This document shows positions 34,147 to 42,575 of a stretch of DNA of 48,099 nt, piece by piece. The stretch covers positions 1 to 48,099 of the forward strand of contig DAHG01000001.1 of NCBI GenBank assembly GCA_002495885.1, given 5' to 3'. Within the stretch, counting starts at the first letter, position 1. Each line of letters begins with the position of its first letter. Both the position numbers and the translations under genes were made by a program. This DNA comes from Methanocellaceae archaeon UBA148 (GTDB lineage: Archaea; Halobacteriota; UBA148). The notes below the pieces were generated by a model. The model was not told the DNA's origin. It did no database searches and saw only the letters and a program-made list of their open reading frames with translations.

Positions 34147-34692
34147 TCAGACGAATTCTTCGACTTCAAGTGTCCATTCTATATTATCGGCGAACACATC
34201 CACGTAATAGGTGGAATTACCCGGGAACACATCTATAACGCCACTCCCGTTAGCAGCATGCATGAAATCCACAGATGCAAGAGGTACGCAGCAACTCAGA
34301 CATTGCCTGTGTTCCCTCCATGCTAAGAGATTGAAAGTTGAACTAGTAGCTGATGGGTCCGCTGTATAGCTCCAATGTACTCGCCAAACAAGCCCATCAA
34401 TTTGGAAGGGTTTGCTGGTAAAGGAATCGTTTCCCGTGAAGTTGGCAACACTACGCCAAGATTGTGGAGCAGTTGCAACCGCGGGAGTTGTAACGGTAAC
34501 AGTTGGTGTTGTAATCGTTGGGGTTGGCGTTGGAATTGGAGTCGACGTTGGTTTAAGCGTTGGAATCGGTGTCGGAGCAGCCTCAACTGGGGCTATGGGC
34601 TGGGGTAACATGACTGGCTCCTCTTCGACGCATCCTGAAAAAGTTACGGTTAGCACGCTCAATATTAAAACCAAGCCAATTTTGCAGTTCAT
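34147..34692 (-). CDS. Exported lipoprotein with Pro/Thr-rich linker
   Basis: A 181-residue protein. The N-terminus MNCKIGLVLILSVLTVTFSG with Cys21 is a lipoprotein signal. Residues about 28-75 are a Pro/Thr-rich linker of PTPTIPT type. Residues 78-181 form a beta-rich domain (SWRSVANFTGNDSFTSKPFQ, then WRVHWSYTADP and GVIDVFPGNSTYYVDVFADN) ending in WTLEVEEF. Two adjacent Cys plus one nearby (RQCLSCC) are unusual. The function is unknown; it looks like a surface-displayed sensor or adhesion module. A truncated copy of its 5' part lies at 36513-36696. Confidence 0.85.
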   Translation of the reverse strand: MNCKIGLVLILSVLTVTFSGCVEEEPVMLPQPIAPVEAAPTPIPTLKPTSTPIPTPTPTITTPTVTVTTPAVATAPQSWRSVANFTGNDSFTSKPFQIDGLVWRVHWSYTADPSATSSTFNLLAWREHRQCLSCCVPLASVDFMHAANGSGVIDVFPGNSTYYVDVFADNIEWTLEVEEFV

Positions 34693-34870
34693 ATTTTTTC
34701 TACCACACCCAATATTTATGAATTACACATATATATACATAACCCTTAGCTCATATAAGCAGTTTTTAATATGAACTTTGAGAAGCTCTTTGTGCTGCAC
34801 ATAGCCCATAATTTGATCATATCGACCGCTTTAGTTTCGAAGTCCTGAGAGGATATTGACAAGAAGTTTA
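34604..34870. repeat. Local duplication, copy A
   Basis: Two blocks recur in the same order and orientation about 2 kb away: 34604-34699 is identical over 96 bases to 36608-36703, and 34767-34870 matches 36781-36916 apart from one 32-base insertion there. The copy covers the signal-peptide part of the lipoprotein and the leader region upstream of it. Confidence 0.92.
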
Positions 34871-34882
34871 CACAGCCCCTAT

Positions 34883-36424
34883 TTAACACCCGTCTTCAGG
34901 AGCGGATGTCGATTCCTCGTCTTTGATCTCTACGCCCTGAGACTTGGCGTATTCTCTTATCCTCTTCAAGTCGTGGGTAACCATTAGGTCTCTTAACCCA
35001 AGGATCTCAGGGACGCTAAAGCTGGTTAGGTTAACTATATACTTGTAAGAGTCTCCAAGAGCCTCGACAAACTTCTGGTAATCTCCATCATACTGAGACA
35101 AAATTTTCTCCTTGTTCTTTTCAAAGAGCTCAGTAGCAGGATAAGGAGTTATGAAGAAGGGAGCGCATTGAATACCGTTACGAACCCAAAACTTCACCGT
35201 ATCATAAATAGACTCAAACGTTTCCCCAGCGTAACCAACCATGAACGCGGCGATCAGGCTGATTCCGGCTTTAACGGTCATGTCCAAGGCTTTCTGCATC
35301 TGATCGACCGTATGAGGCTTTCTTATCTCCTTGAGCCTATCTTTATTAGCACTTTCAAAACCATAGCTGATATACGTGCATCCCGCTTCCTTGAGTCTAC
35401 CCAGAAGTTCAGCATCTACAGTTTGCGGTCCCCCTAAGCATCCCCACTTCATCGCCCCGACCAAATCTTCCTCCCCAAGCAGACGGCAAATCTCTAAAGC
35501 CCTCTTCTTATTCGCCAGAAAGTTCTCGTCGAGAAAACTCACAAAATCTATAGACATCTTAATCCGGGCGTATTTTATCATGTCAACTACATATCGAGCG
35601 CTTTGCCAACGGACAAAAGGCTCGAGACGTGTTCCGTCAGGCAGTAGATCGCCCCCCATATAGTTGTGGTGGCAGAAGGTACATTGGTAGGGGCAACCCC
35701 TCTCAGAAATAACATCAAGACGTCTTTTACATTGCAGTGCTTCGTCGCTGAGTTCTAAGGGACTATTGGGGAAGTAAACTTCCTCCATAGGTAAGAGGCT
35801 CCACGCAGGGTAAGGAAGATCGTTCAGCTCTTCCTCGGTCATCAACGGCCTTTGAGGGTTCTTAATTATCTCTACTTCTCCTCGAGCCCTAGCCGTCATC
35901 ATCTGCCTGGTCCCCCTTTCCATTTTCTTGTGTTGTTTATGATGCATACCTGACCAGTCCTGCAGGTCCGCTTTGTAGTAGATTCCCTCCACCCTGCTAA
36001 AGTCCCGGTCTTCTAGGTGGTTCAAGATCTCAATAAAGGTCTTTTCGCCTTCGCCAACACAGACCATATCCAGTTCAGGAACCCACTCAAGCATCTCCCT
36101 GGGAATGCTTGAGGCACATCCTCCGCCAGCAACAATAAGAGTGTCAGGAAGGTCTTTTCGAATACAAGAGATAATCTCTTTTTGGAAGCCGTATGTGGTA
36201 ACCAGACCCGACAGCCCAATTATATCTATTGGTTTGTCGGAGTCTTCAGATATCAGGTATCTTCTAATTAGCTCTCGATTAAGCCTGAAAGCGTTCGCAT
36301 CGAGTATGCCCACCTCGAACCCTGTCCCATATGCTAAGGCTGAAAGTATTCCAATCCCGTAAGGAATATGTCTCGCAGGTTCGTGGATTAGTATCGGACT
36401 GTTCACGAATATTATTCTGGTCAC
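34883..36424 (-). CDS. B12-binding-domain radical SAM protein
   Basis: A 513-residue protein of the cobalamin-binding radical SAM class. Residues about 1-150 are a B12-binding Rossmann domain (PYGIGILSALAYG, DIIGLSGLVTTYGFQKEI, VAGGGCASSIPREML, VCVGEGEKTFIEIL). Residues about 235-450 are the radical SAM domain with SERGCPYQCTFCHHNYMGG (CxxxCxxC) and YISYGFESANKDRL. Such enzymes do methylations, ring formation or similar chemistry; the substrate here is unknown. It begins with GTG behind GGGGAAAAAAC. It lies alone inside a duplicated region, so it may have been inserted or duplicated with it. The window's corrinoid genes would supply its cofactor. Confidence 0.9.
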   Translation of the reverse strand: MTRIIFVNSPILIHEPARHIPYGIGILSALAYGTGFEVGILDANAFRLNRELIRRYLISEDSDKPIDIIGLSGLVTTYGFQKEIISCIRKDLPDTLIVAGGGCASSIPREMLEWVPELDMVCVGEGEKTFIEILNHLEDRDFSRVEGIYYKADLQDWSGMHHKQHKKMERGTRQMMTARARGEVEIIKNPQRPLMTEEELNDLPYPAWSLLPMEEVYFPNSPLELSDEALQCKRRLDVISERGCPYQCTFCHHNYMGGDLLPDGTRLEPFVRWQSARYVVDMIKYARIKMSIDFVSFLDENFLANKKRALEICRLLGEEDLVGAMKWGCLGGPQTVDAELLGRLKEAGCTYISYGFESANKDRLKEIRKPHTVDQMQKALDMTVKAGISLIAAFMVGYAGETFESIYDTVKFWVRNGIQCAPFFITPYPATELFEKNKEKILSQYDGDYQKFVEALGDSYKYIVNLTSFSVPEILGLRDLMVTHDLKRIREYAKSQGVEIKDEESTSAPEDGC

Positions 36425-36512
36425 GTTTTTTCCCCATACTTTTCTAAAACATCGATGAAATGCATCCCTTTAATTTCTGGCCCCCGCTTCCTGAGAGTTT
36501 TATTTGTTCTGG

Positions 36513-36696
36513 CTAAGTATTTATTGATGTTGGGTCGGAGTTGACCTTGGGAGTTGCAGTCGGAGTCTGTGTTGGAGCAGCTTCAACTCTTGAGGCTATA
36601 AGGCTGAGGTAACATGACTGGCTCCTCTTCGACGCATCCTGAAAAAGTTACGGTTAGCACGCTCAATATTAAAACCAAGCCAATTTTGCAGTTCAT
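36513..36696 (-). pseudogene. Truncated, frameshifted copy of the lipoprotein gene
   Basis: The first 35 or so codons repeat the signal peptide and EEEPVMLPQP of the lipoprotein at 34147-34692. A small insertion then shifts the frame: one frame stops after about seven more codons, while the other reads on through a similar Pro/Thr linker to TAG at 36513-36515. The beta domain is missing. It is a remnant produced by duplication. Confidence 0.85.
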
Positions 36697-36916
36697 ATTT
36701 TTTACCATCTAATACCCACAGTGAGTTACACATATATAACATAATATAAGATACATAATCCTTGTTCACATTAGTGGTTTTAATATGAACTTTGAGAAGC
36801 TCTTTGTGCTGCACATAGCCCATAATTTGATCATATCGACCGCTTTAGTTTCGAAGATTTGATCATATCGACCGCTTTAGTTTCGAAGTCCTGAGAGGAT
36901 ATTGACAAGAAGTTTA
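36608..36916. repeat. Local duplication, copy B, with a tandem 32-bp duplication
   Basis: Matches copy A at 34604-34870. The 32-base unit starting atttgatcatatcgaccgct is present twice in tandem here (36825-36856 and 36857-36888) but once in copy A (34811-34842). The near identity says the event is recent. The following stretch to 37251 holds no recognisable gene. Confidence 0.9.
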
Positions 36917-37251
36917 TATATCCAACCCGATCTTTTTAAGATGGCAATCTCAAAAAAGAGTAGAATGCCACATTTTAAGAGTTCGTCAGCGATTAGTTCA
37001 AGATGCATCTATAAAACTATTGGCTAACAGTGGCTTTTGCGGTTTGGGATAAAAATAGATCAAAAGTTATCAGGGATAAATCCGAGAACCGCCAACAAAT
37101 TATCCAGATTGCAAAAAGGATTGTTTTATTGGCTTCTTTTTGATTTGCCCAAAAGCAATTTTATGCCTTAGATTGGTGCAAAGATTAAAAGGATAACTTG
37201 TCGAAAAAAAATTAATAGTTTTTAAAAAAATATAAAAGAAAGTTGGAACAA

Positions 37252-38175
37252 CTAAAATCCAACTTTCATCTTTAGAGCGCCATACGGGCATGCATCAACG
37301 CATTTATAGCACATTATACATTCGGATTTAGAGATTCTCTTGCCTTCTATGTTTTCCTGGTGTATGATGTCCATTGAATTTGAACAGGCCTTAATGCAGA
37401 GCTTGCACTTTTTGCATTTTTCTTGATTTATCCTAGGACCATAGAGCTTAAACTTGCCCAATATGCCCAGGGTTGCTCCAACCGGACAAAGGTATTTGCA
37501 GAAGGTCTTCTTTTCCCCCAGCTCAAGACCTGCAACGATGGGTATCACAAGCGCTTCAGGACCTACATCAAGACCTGTAGGATTAACAGACCTGCATACC
37601 GTACCAATTGGGCAAACTGGACAGAAAATTGCCTTTCTGACAAAAAGACCTACTGATAGGGCACCTGCCAATATCCCATATTTGGTGAACCTGCTCCTCA
37701 GGAAACCTGGCCATCTTGGATCTTTTGGTCCAACTTTTGAGAAAAGCTCGGTTAGGCTTCCTATCGGACATATCCAACTGCAGAAAACTCTTCCAAGCAC
37801 CAAGGTCAAAACGACCAGTGGAATTACGGAAACCAAAAGAGCGAGCGTAAGCGTTTTACCCGAGAATAGTATTTGGAGTGACCCTGTAGGACAGCTCAAG
37901 GCTTGATCCCTTATGAAAAGGGAGCAAAAAGTTCCAACTACGAGTACCAAGAGCGCTACAAAGAAGAATATTTGAGAGATGTGTCGAATGTACTCTTTTA
38001 GATATTTCTTTTTAAAAGATATCTTTTTCTTCGATGTCGCCTTTTTCTTTGATTCACCTTTAACAGGCTTTACAGGAGATTCGTCTGCTGGCTTTACAGG
38101 AGATTCGTCTGCTGGCTTTACAGGAGATTCGTCTGCTGGCTTTACAGGGGATTCGTCTACTGATGAATTTTCCAT
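37252..38175 (-). CDS. NapH-like membrane ferredoxin with repeat-bearing N-terminus
   Basis: A 307-residue membrane iron-sulfur protein of the NapH/RnfD-associated type. An N-terminal hydrophilic stretch has four PVKPADES-like repeats and a Lys-rich segment (about residues 8-60). Four or so membrane helices follow (about 68-90, 105-128, 165-180, 205-220). Two CxxxCP motifs, FCSWICPIGS and CKYLCPVG, and another pair FCPVCPIGTVC lie between them. The C-terminus has two 4Fe-4S motifs, CKKCKLCIKACSN and CIMCYKCVDACPYG. Such proteins pass electrons from the quinone or methanophenazine pool to exported partners. AGGAGTG precedes the ATG. It pairs with the NapG-like gene upstream. Confidence 0.88.
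   Translation of the reverse strand: MENSSVDESPVKPADESPVKPADESPVKPADESPVKPVKGESKKKATSKKKISFKKKYLKEYIRHISQIFFFVALLVLVVGTFCSLFIRDQALSCPTGSLQILFSGKTLTLALLVSVIPLVVLTLVLGRVFCSWICPIGSLTELFSKVGPKDPRWPGFLRSRFTKYGILAGALSVGLFVRKAIFCPVCPIGTVCRSVNPTGLDVGPEALVIPIVAGLELGEKKTFCKYLCPVGATLGILGKFKLYGPRINQEKCKKCKLCIKACSNSMDIIHQENIEGKRISKSECIMCYKCVDACPYGALKMKVGF
38066..38161. repeat. Four tandem 24-bp repeats inside the NapH-like gene
   Basis: The unit ggctttacaggagattcgtc plus tgct repeats four times, the last copy with two changes. It encodes the repeated PVKPADES octapeptide. Copy number can be expected to vary between strains. Confidence 0.93.
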
Positions 38176-38202
38176 TTTATATACACTCCTAAGGATAAAC
38201 TA

Positions 38203-39015
38203 TTACTTGGCTGTTGTATTTTGAGCGGCTGTTACATTTTCATCTTTTGTGGGACTTGTCCACTTCCAGAGAACCTTCGATTCGACAGGGACTATGCTTA
38301 TTATCTTTATTTTACATGCATCCACACAAATCTCGCAGCCTGTGCATGCATCCGCCATAACTACTGCATGCCCCTTATCATCTTTTATGACTCCGCCTAT
38401 CGGACATGCCTGCACACACAGTAGGCAAGTGCCGGGATAAAGCCATGCAAGGCACTTTGCCGTATCAAAGGTCATGAGTTGCTTAGTAAGGGCGCCAGTA
38501 TGGCATATTTCAGTGCATTTCATGCATTTAATACAGAGTCCTGTGAGGTCCTTAGTCTTGGTTTGAGTTGTCGCCGCAGTTGCATTAGTTCCAGTTTCAT
38601 TAGTCCCGATTTTAATTATAGTCCCTATTTTACTTATCGCACTGGTTTCATTTATCGCCCCTGCTTTGACTATCGTATCGGTTTCCTTTAATTCCTTAAG
38701 GGCTGCGAAAAGTATTTTTTCATCCTCTTCTTCTCCGAGAAGCTTCGGCGTCCCAATGTTAACGAACCCATCAAGCAACGTTGAAGTCGCTATTGCATGT
38801 GTAGGGCATACTTCAGAACATTTACCGCACATTGCACATAATGATAGAAATTCTTCCTCCTTTGCACTAGGTGGCCTTAATATCGCTGCTTTTTCTGAGC
38901 CTGTTTGTTCCGAGGCATTTGCTGGTTGAGGAACGTTACCTACAAGATAAAAAATAGCAGATGCAATCGCAGTTGATCCAAAAAAAGACATAAAATCTCT
39001 ACGGCTTATCTTCAT
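38203..39015 (-). CDS. NapG-like Tat-exported polyferredoxin
   Basis: A 270-residue exported ferredoxin. The N-terminus MKISRRDFMSFFGSTAIASA is a Tat signal, so it folds with its clusters before export. Four cluster motifs can be seen: CAMCGKCSEVCPTHA, CIKCMKCTEICHTGA, CLLCVQACPIGG and CTGCEICVDACKIK. Between the first and second motifs lies an added Thr/Ile/Gly/Asn-rich stretch (about residues 117-150, IGTIIKIGTNETGTNAT) made of degenerate repeats. GGAGG precedes ATG 39015; TTG 39021 is an alternative. With the NapH-like gene 27 bases downstream it forms a NapGH-type electron-transfer pair, without a NapA nitrate reductase in the window. Confidence 0.88.
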   Translation of the reverse strand: MKISRRDFMSFFGSTAIASAIFYLVGNVPQPANASEQTGSEKAAILRPPSAKEEEFLSLCAMCGKCSEVCPTHAIATSTLLDGFVNIGTPKLLGEEEDEKILFAALKELKETDTIVKAGAINETSAISKIGTIIKIGTNETGTNATAATTQTKTKDLTGLCIKCMKCTEICHTGALTKQLMTFDTAKCLAWLYPGTCLLCVQACPIGGVIKDDKGHAVVMADACTGCEICVDACKIKIISIVPVESKVLWKWTSPTKDENVTAAQNTTAK

Positions 39016-39824
39016 GTTCAACCTCCTTTATTATTAACTTAAGAAGAAATATGTACTCAAAACGCAGCACCCATATCATCTACCTCTTTGCGTTTCAAGA
39101 TACTTAAGTTAACAACACCAACCTCCATTATATTTTTATGGGTCTAATTCTCCTTTTTAGGATATCAAGCAGATCTTCTCAGCAACTGAAGCTGGGATCT
39201 CCCATCTAGATTGATACCACATTTTTGTAGTAGAATACTAAGTGAAGTAGACTAGATAAAACTTTTCCTTTTCAAACTTTTTTTATTTTTTTAAGATGAG
39301 TGCATTCTCGTTACTATGAGGGATCAACGTTCCAAGAGTTGAAGCAGGTAGATATAATATATGTATGCAGATCAGATTGAACCGTATCTGAAATTGAACT
39401 GTATCTGACACAATGTTTGCCAGGAAGAGGATTTTATCTTGACTTGACGCTGATCTGATGTTGGGTTAGAGAAAAAGTGTTTTTGTGAGGGAGTGGTCAA
39501 TCAATCATCTTCTTAGTTAAATTCTGCTACAATTCAAGAAGTTTATTTTCCCTATGAATAGGCGAAGAAATGGATTATTTTGCTTAACCAATTGCAGGAT
39601 CAGACGACTCTCAGAAGTGCCGAAATATAACAGCGAGCTAAAACCGTTAAACTTATAAAGATACGTCGTTTATATATGACGAAAGAAGCGTTTGATTGAT
39701 ATTCTTCCTTTGCCTTAGATATATATATATATATATATATATATTGACATGAAAGCAGGCGTTGGGGATCGATCAATCGATTACGTCTTTTTGACAAAAC
39801 ACAGCCTAGGTGGTGTAAAAGGTA
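39016..39824. other. Long intergenic region with an AT microsatellite
   Basis: 809 bases, AT-rich, with no convincing gene. It must contain the promoter of the NapGH-like pair (reading left) and of the CARF-like gene (reading right). T runs occur near 39279-39294. An (AT)13 tract lies at 39719-39744, about 80 bases before the CARF-like ATG. No tRNA or CRISPR repeat was seen. Confidence 0.5.
39719..39744. repeat. (AT)13 microsatellite
   Basis: Twenty-six bases of uninterrupted AT dinucleotide upstream of the CARF-like gene. It is self-complementary and could extrude or serve as a melted region; it may also simply be slippage-prone filler. Confidence 0.9.
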
Positions 39825-40424
39825 ATGGAAAATATTCACCTCATTGTCGCAGGAAATGAAAGTATAGAAAAGCATGTGGGGGCCCTGAATCATTTTAAGC
39901 CCTATAAAGTGGTACTGTTCAACGTCGCTGATGATATAGAAAGCAAAAAGATTGGCGAGCTAATGCAGATATTTGATAGCATGAAGATTCAAGTCATAAA
40001 AAAAGACATACCTACCAAATACGGGGAAATTTTTTTGGCGGCGCTTGGAGAAGTAGTAGGATTACGGGGAGAAGTTGAAGATGTCAATTTCGCAGTTAAT
40101 GTTTCTACAGGCAGAAGGTTAGCGGTAGCTGCTATTGAGGATGCTGTTCGGTCACCCCTGGGAGGAGATGTGATCTGTGAAGCGCATGGCACAGCCGCAA
40201 AGAGAAATTCGATTCGCTATGAGGTCGTAGAAAAGGAGGGGGACTTTACAGTACAGGTGGCACCTCTGGAAGGCACTACAGGCATTTCTATGAATGTGGC
40301 CTATAAGACGATGCCCTTTAAGAAGGCCAGACTAGAGAAAATAGAATACCTTCCCGGGATCTTACCTCTAAAATTTCAAATGCTGAAAAACAAATGGAAA
40401 CGACGCTTAGGTCTTCGCAAATAA
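39825..40424 (+). CDS. Stand-alone CARF-like domain protein
   Basis: A 199-residue protein whose first 150 residues resemble the CARF Rossmann fold, which senses cyclic oligoadenylates in type III CRISPR systems and related regulators. Supporting text is MENIHLIVAGNESIEKHVGA at the N-terminus, KPYKVVLFNVADD near 25, IQVIKKDIPTKYGEIFLAA near 55 and the motif FAVNVSTGRRLAVAAIEDAV near 88-107. The tail (KFQMLKNKWKRRLGLRK) is very basic and may touch nucleic acid or membrane. No effector domain such as HEPN, PIN or HTH is visible, and there is no CRISPR array or cas gene in the window. ATG 39825 has a GGTGGTG site. Family assignment is by pattern only. Confidence 0.6.
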   Translation: MENIHLIVAGNESIEKHVGALNHFKPYKVVLFNVADDIESKKIGELMQIFDSMKIQVIKKDIPTKYGEIFLAALGEVVGLRGEVEDVNFAVNVSTGRRLAVAAIEDAVRSPLGGDVICEAHGTAAKRNSIRYEVVEKEGDFTVQVAPLEGTTGISMNVAYKTMPFKKARLEKIEYLPGILPLKFQMLKNKWKRRLGLRK

Positions 40425-40562
40425 AAATTTTTGTTTTTCTATTTTATGAGCCTTTATTTAAACTAAACAAAATAAACAAAAAAATAGATAAATAGAAAAA
40501 AGAAAAAAAAGAAGATGTTGAGGGTATTGATTTATTTTATCATATCCTCATTATCTCTGCAT
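40425..40562. terminator. T-rich region between convergent genes
   Basis: Just after the CARF-like stop the plus strand reads aaaatttttgtttttctattt, which is a plausible archaeal terminator. The remaining A-rich stretch (40471-40514) reads as T-rich on the other strand and could end the leftward transcript of the Glu/Pro/Ser-repeat gene. Confidence 0.45.
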
Positions 40563-41021
40563 TTACTGAACTTTACCTTTAGACTCCTCTTCAGACGGTT
40601 CCTCTGACGGTTCCTCTGACGGTTCCTCTGACGGTTCCTCTGACGGTTCCTCTGACGGTTCTTCAGATGTTGACTCCTCTTCTGTTTCTGTTAATGTAGG
40701 AACTGATGTAGGGACATATTCCTCGGGACTTGTAAAGGGATCCACGTAGTCATAATGCCCCTCCATCATTTTCGCTTGAACACTAGCTCTTAGTTCCTTT
40801 TTTGATTTGTCTTTTGTATCAATGCCTAAGCCCGTAGCCAACTTCTCCATGTCTGGAACGACCTTTGACTCAGTGAAACCCAGTTCCATTTCCTTTAACG
40901 TTCTTTTGTACTCACCTGAAACTCTGCCCACTGAACGCGCTAGCTTTTTCGCTTTCTCCTCGCCGAGGAGCCAGCACATGGCTCCCAGCATCAGGGTTGA
41001 AGAGTCGTCGTCTTTACCCAT
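40563..41021 (-). CDS. Hypothetical protein with C-terminal EPSE repeats
   Basis: A 152-residue protein. The first 100 residues are a helical domain (TLMLGAMCWLLGEEKAKKLA near 9-28, then GEYKRTLKEMELGFTESKVV and ELRASVQAKMMEGHYDYVD). The tail is six EPSE tetrapeptides flanked by Glu/Ser text, strongly acidic. I do not recognise the family. It follows the DUF362 gene by nine bases, so it may be a partner or chaperone for that exported iron-sulfur protein. No signal peptide is evident, which is in line with a cytoplasmic chaperone-like role, but this is inference. Confidence 0.75.
   Translation of the reverse strand: MGKDDDSSTLMLGAMCWLLGEEKAKKLARSVGRVSGEYKRTLKEMELGFTESKVVPDMEKLATGLGIDTKDKSKKELRASVQAKMMEGHYDYVDPFTSPEEYVPTSVPTLTETEEESTSEEPSEEPSEEPSEEPSEEPSEEPSEEESKGKVQ
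40594..40665. repeat. Six tandem 12-bp repeats (EPSE coding)
   Basis: Five exact gacggttcctct units and a sixth with changes, in frame with the EPSE-repeat protein. The length of each unit keeps the frame, so copy-number change would only alter the length of the acidic tail. Confidence 0.93.
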
Positions 41022-41030
41022 TCTCAGACT

Positions 41031-42575
41031 TCACTTCTTCGCCGCAACTTCGTCGTGATACCACGCTGTCGGATCGGTAACGGCTTTGTCTGGGGGCCTT
41101 GGTATCAGGGTTCTGTAGGGTGAGGAGTAATCCCACTCATAGTGCTCAGTAAGGAACCATGGGTACAGCCAAGGCTCGTCCGCTTTCTCCATCGTGTATT
41201 TTGAGGTACCATGCCCAAGTTTCTCAACCGCATAAACCTGGAACCATGGGCTCTGTCCGTTTAGAGGCTCCCACTTCTCATCGCCTGCCTTCAGACCCTT
41301 TCTGGCTGCCAGTGAGTTGGGTATAACGTCAGACGCTGTCGTCATGTCAGTGGCAGCGGCATCTACGGCAGCAAGGTCATAGGTTGAGAACACTCCCAGG
41401 TTGGGCACGATCGGCATATCGTCATAAGCGACGCAGTCGCACTGACGGCAAACTTCCTTTGCAACGCTTATGTAGCCCACCTTCCCTGCATCAAAGCAGT
41501 TGTGGACAGCCACGGCAGTATCTGCATACCTTATCTCACAGTTCGCGGCCTGTACTCTGGATGAAGGCTTGAGAGGTGTCGCATCTGTCATTTTTACCTT
41601 ACAGCCATAACCCATTATGGATGTACACACGTCAGCCAGCGAATTTCTACATGTGGTCCTGCATATCTCTGTGTCAGCTACCATCTTCCCTGCAGCATCG
41701 AAGGACAAAGCGCCCCATGGGCACCAGTCAATACAATTCTGCACAAGGTTGTCGCCGTAGACTGGACAAGCGGCTTTGCCCGGACACCCTGTAACATCAA
41801 ATGTCATAATTCGACCTTTGTCGTATCTACCTACGTACCTGTCGTGGTCCAGAACCTTTCCTTGCTTGGATGCGCCTCCGATTCCAAGATTCTTGATGGC
41901 ACCGCCCATCATACCGCAACCGTGTCCTTTGTAGTGAGTCAGAGCTATCATGGCATCAGCCTCTGCCAGCAGTTTTGCCACCAAGGCAACTGTGAGTTGG
42001 TTTCCGTCAATTTTCACTGCCACCTGATCAGCGCCGTCTCCGTCACAGTAAGGAACTACCATGCATCCGCATGCCTCAGGCACGAGACCGTGTGAAAGCG
42101 CTGTCAACATGTGGTTCTTGATAGAAGCCCTGGTAGTAGTCTTACCACCGTAGGCGGTTAACGTATCGGCAACGAAGGGTATTCCTCCAGCCTCTTTTAT
42201 CCTAACGGCAGCCGCTCTAGGCATATCAGGCCTTAGTTGAGCGGTCCTCATTCGCTCTCCCGTGTGCATTTTTATCGCTACACTGTCTCCCTTGTCGATG
42301 CAGTCCTCAAACCCAGCAGCGTCAAAAACATGTGCTACTTTCTCTGGCCAAGACTTCCCTGAACCAGCACTGTCGGGATCTGCCCAATATACCTTGGCTG
42401 CGGGTGGTACTGCCTTTCTTTTGACTTCTGCATAATAACCAGTCGTTCTCCACTCTTCAGACCATTCCCCTGCAGCAGTTCCACCTTTAGCTGCATAACC
42501 TCCGGCAGCACCAACGACCGCGGCGCCGCCTGCGATACCTAACATCTTCAATAAGTTTCTTCTGGATATGTCCAT
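41031..42575 (-). CDS. Tat-exported DUF362 iron-sulfur protein
   Basis: A 514-residue protein. The N-terminus ISRRNLLKMLGIAGGAAVVG is a Tat signal. Residues about 60-330 are DUF362-like: KVYWADPDSAGSGKSWPEK, then DSVAIKMHTGERM near 97, ALTHYKGHGCGMMGGAIKNL near 213 and GRIMTFDVTGCPGK near 253. It has many Cys in cluster-like groups (CPGKAACPV, CIDWCPWGAL, CRTTCRNSLADVC, CRQCDC), so it probably binds iron-sulfur clusters. Beyond residue 400 is an Trp/Tyr/Pro-rich tail (WEPLNGQSPWFQVYAVE) of no known type. GGAGGATCG precedes ATG 42575. DUF362 function is unknown. It lies next to the AOR-type block and pairs with the EPSE gene. Confidence 0.85.
   Translation of the reverse strand: MDISRRNLLKMLGIAGGAAVVGAAGGYAAKGGTAAGEWSEEWRTTGYYAEVKRKAVPPAAKVYWADPDSAGSGKSWPEKVAHVFDAAGFEDCIDKGDSVAIKMHTGERMRTAQLRPDMPRAAAVRIKEAGGIPFVADTLTAYGGKTTTRASIKNHMLTALSHGLVPEACGCMVVPYCDGDGADQVAVKIDGNQLTVALVAKLLAEADAMIALTHYKGHGCGMMGGAIKNLGIGGASKQGKVLDHDRYVGRYDKGRIMTFDVTGCPGKAACPVYGDNLVQNCIDWCPWGALSFDAAGKMVADTEICRTTCRNSLADVCTSIMGYGCKVKMTDATPLKPSSRVQAANCEIRYADTAVAVHNCFDAGKVGYISVAKEVCRQCDCVAYDDMPIVPNLGVFSTYDLAAVDAAATDMTTASDVIPNSLAARKGLKAGDEKWEPLNGQSPWFQVYAVEKLGHGTSKYTMEKADEPWLYPWFLTEHYEWDYSSPYRTLIPRPPDKAVTDPTAWYHDEVAAKK

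Noticed and set aside
34323..34774. Frames opposite or shifted within the Pro/Thr linker of the lipoprotein
   Set aside because: Repetitive linker DNA leaves all frames open; only the frame with signal peptide, linker and C-terminal domain is protein-like.
36917..37251. Possible transposase remnant downstream of duplication copy B
   Set aside because: Short frames there show no transposase motif or inverted repeats.
37252..39015. Periplasmic nitrate reductase operon
   Set aside because: Only NapG/NapH-like electron-transfer proteins are present; there is no NapA, NapB or NapD.
39016..40562. CRISPR array near the CARF-like gene
   Set aside because: No regularly spaced repeats were found; only an AT microsatellite and T/A runs.
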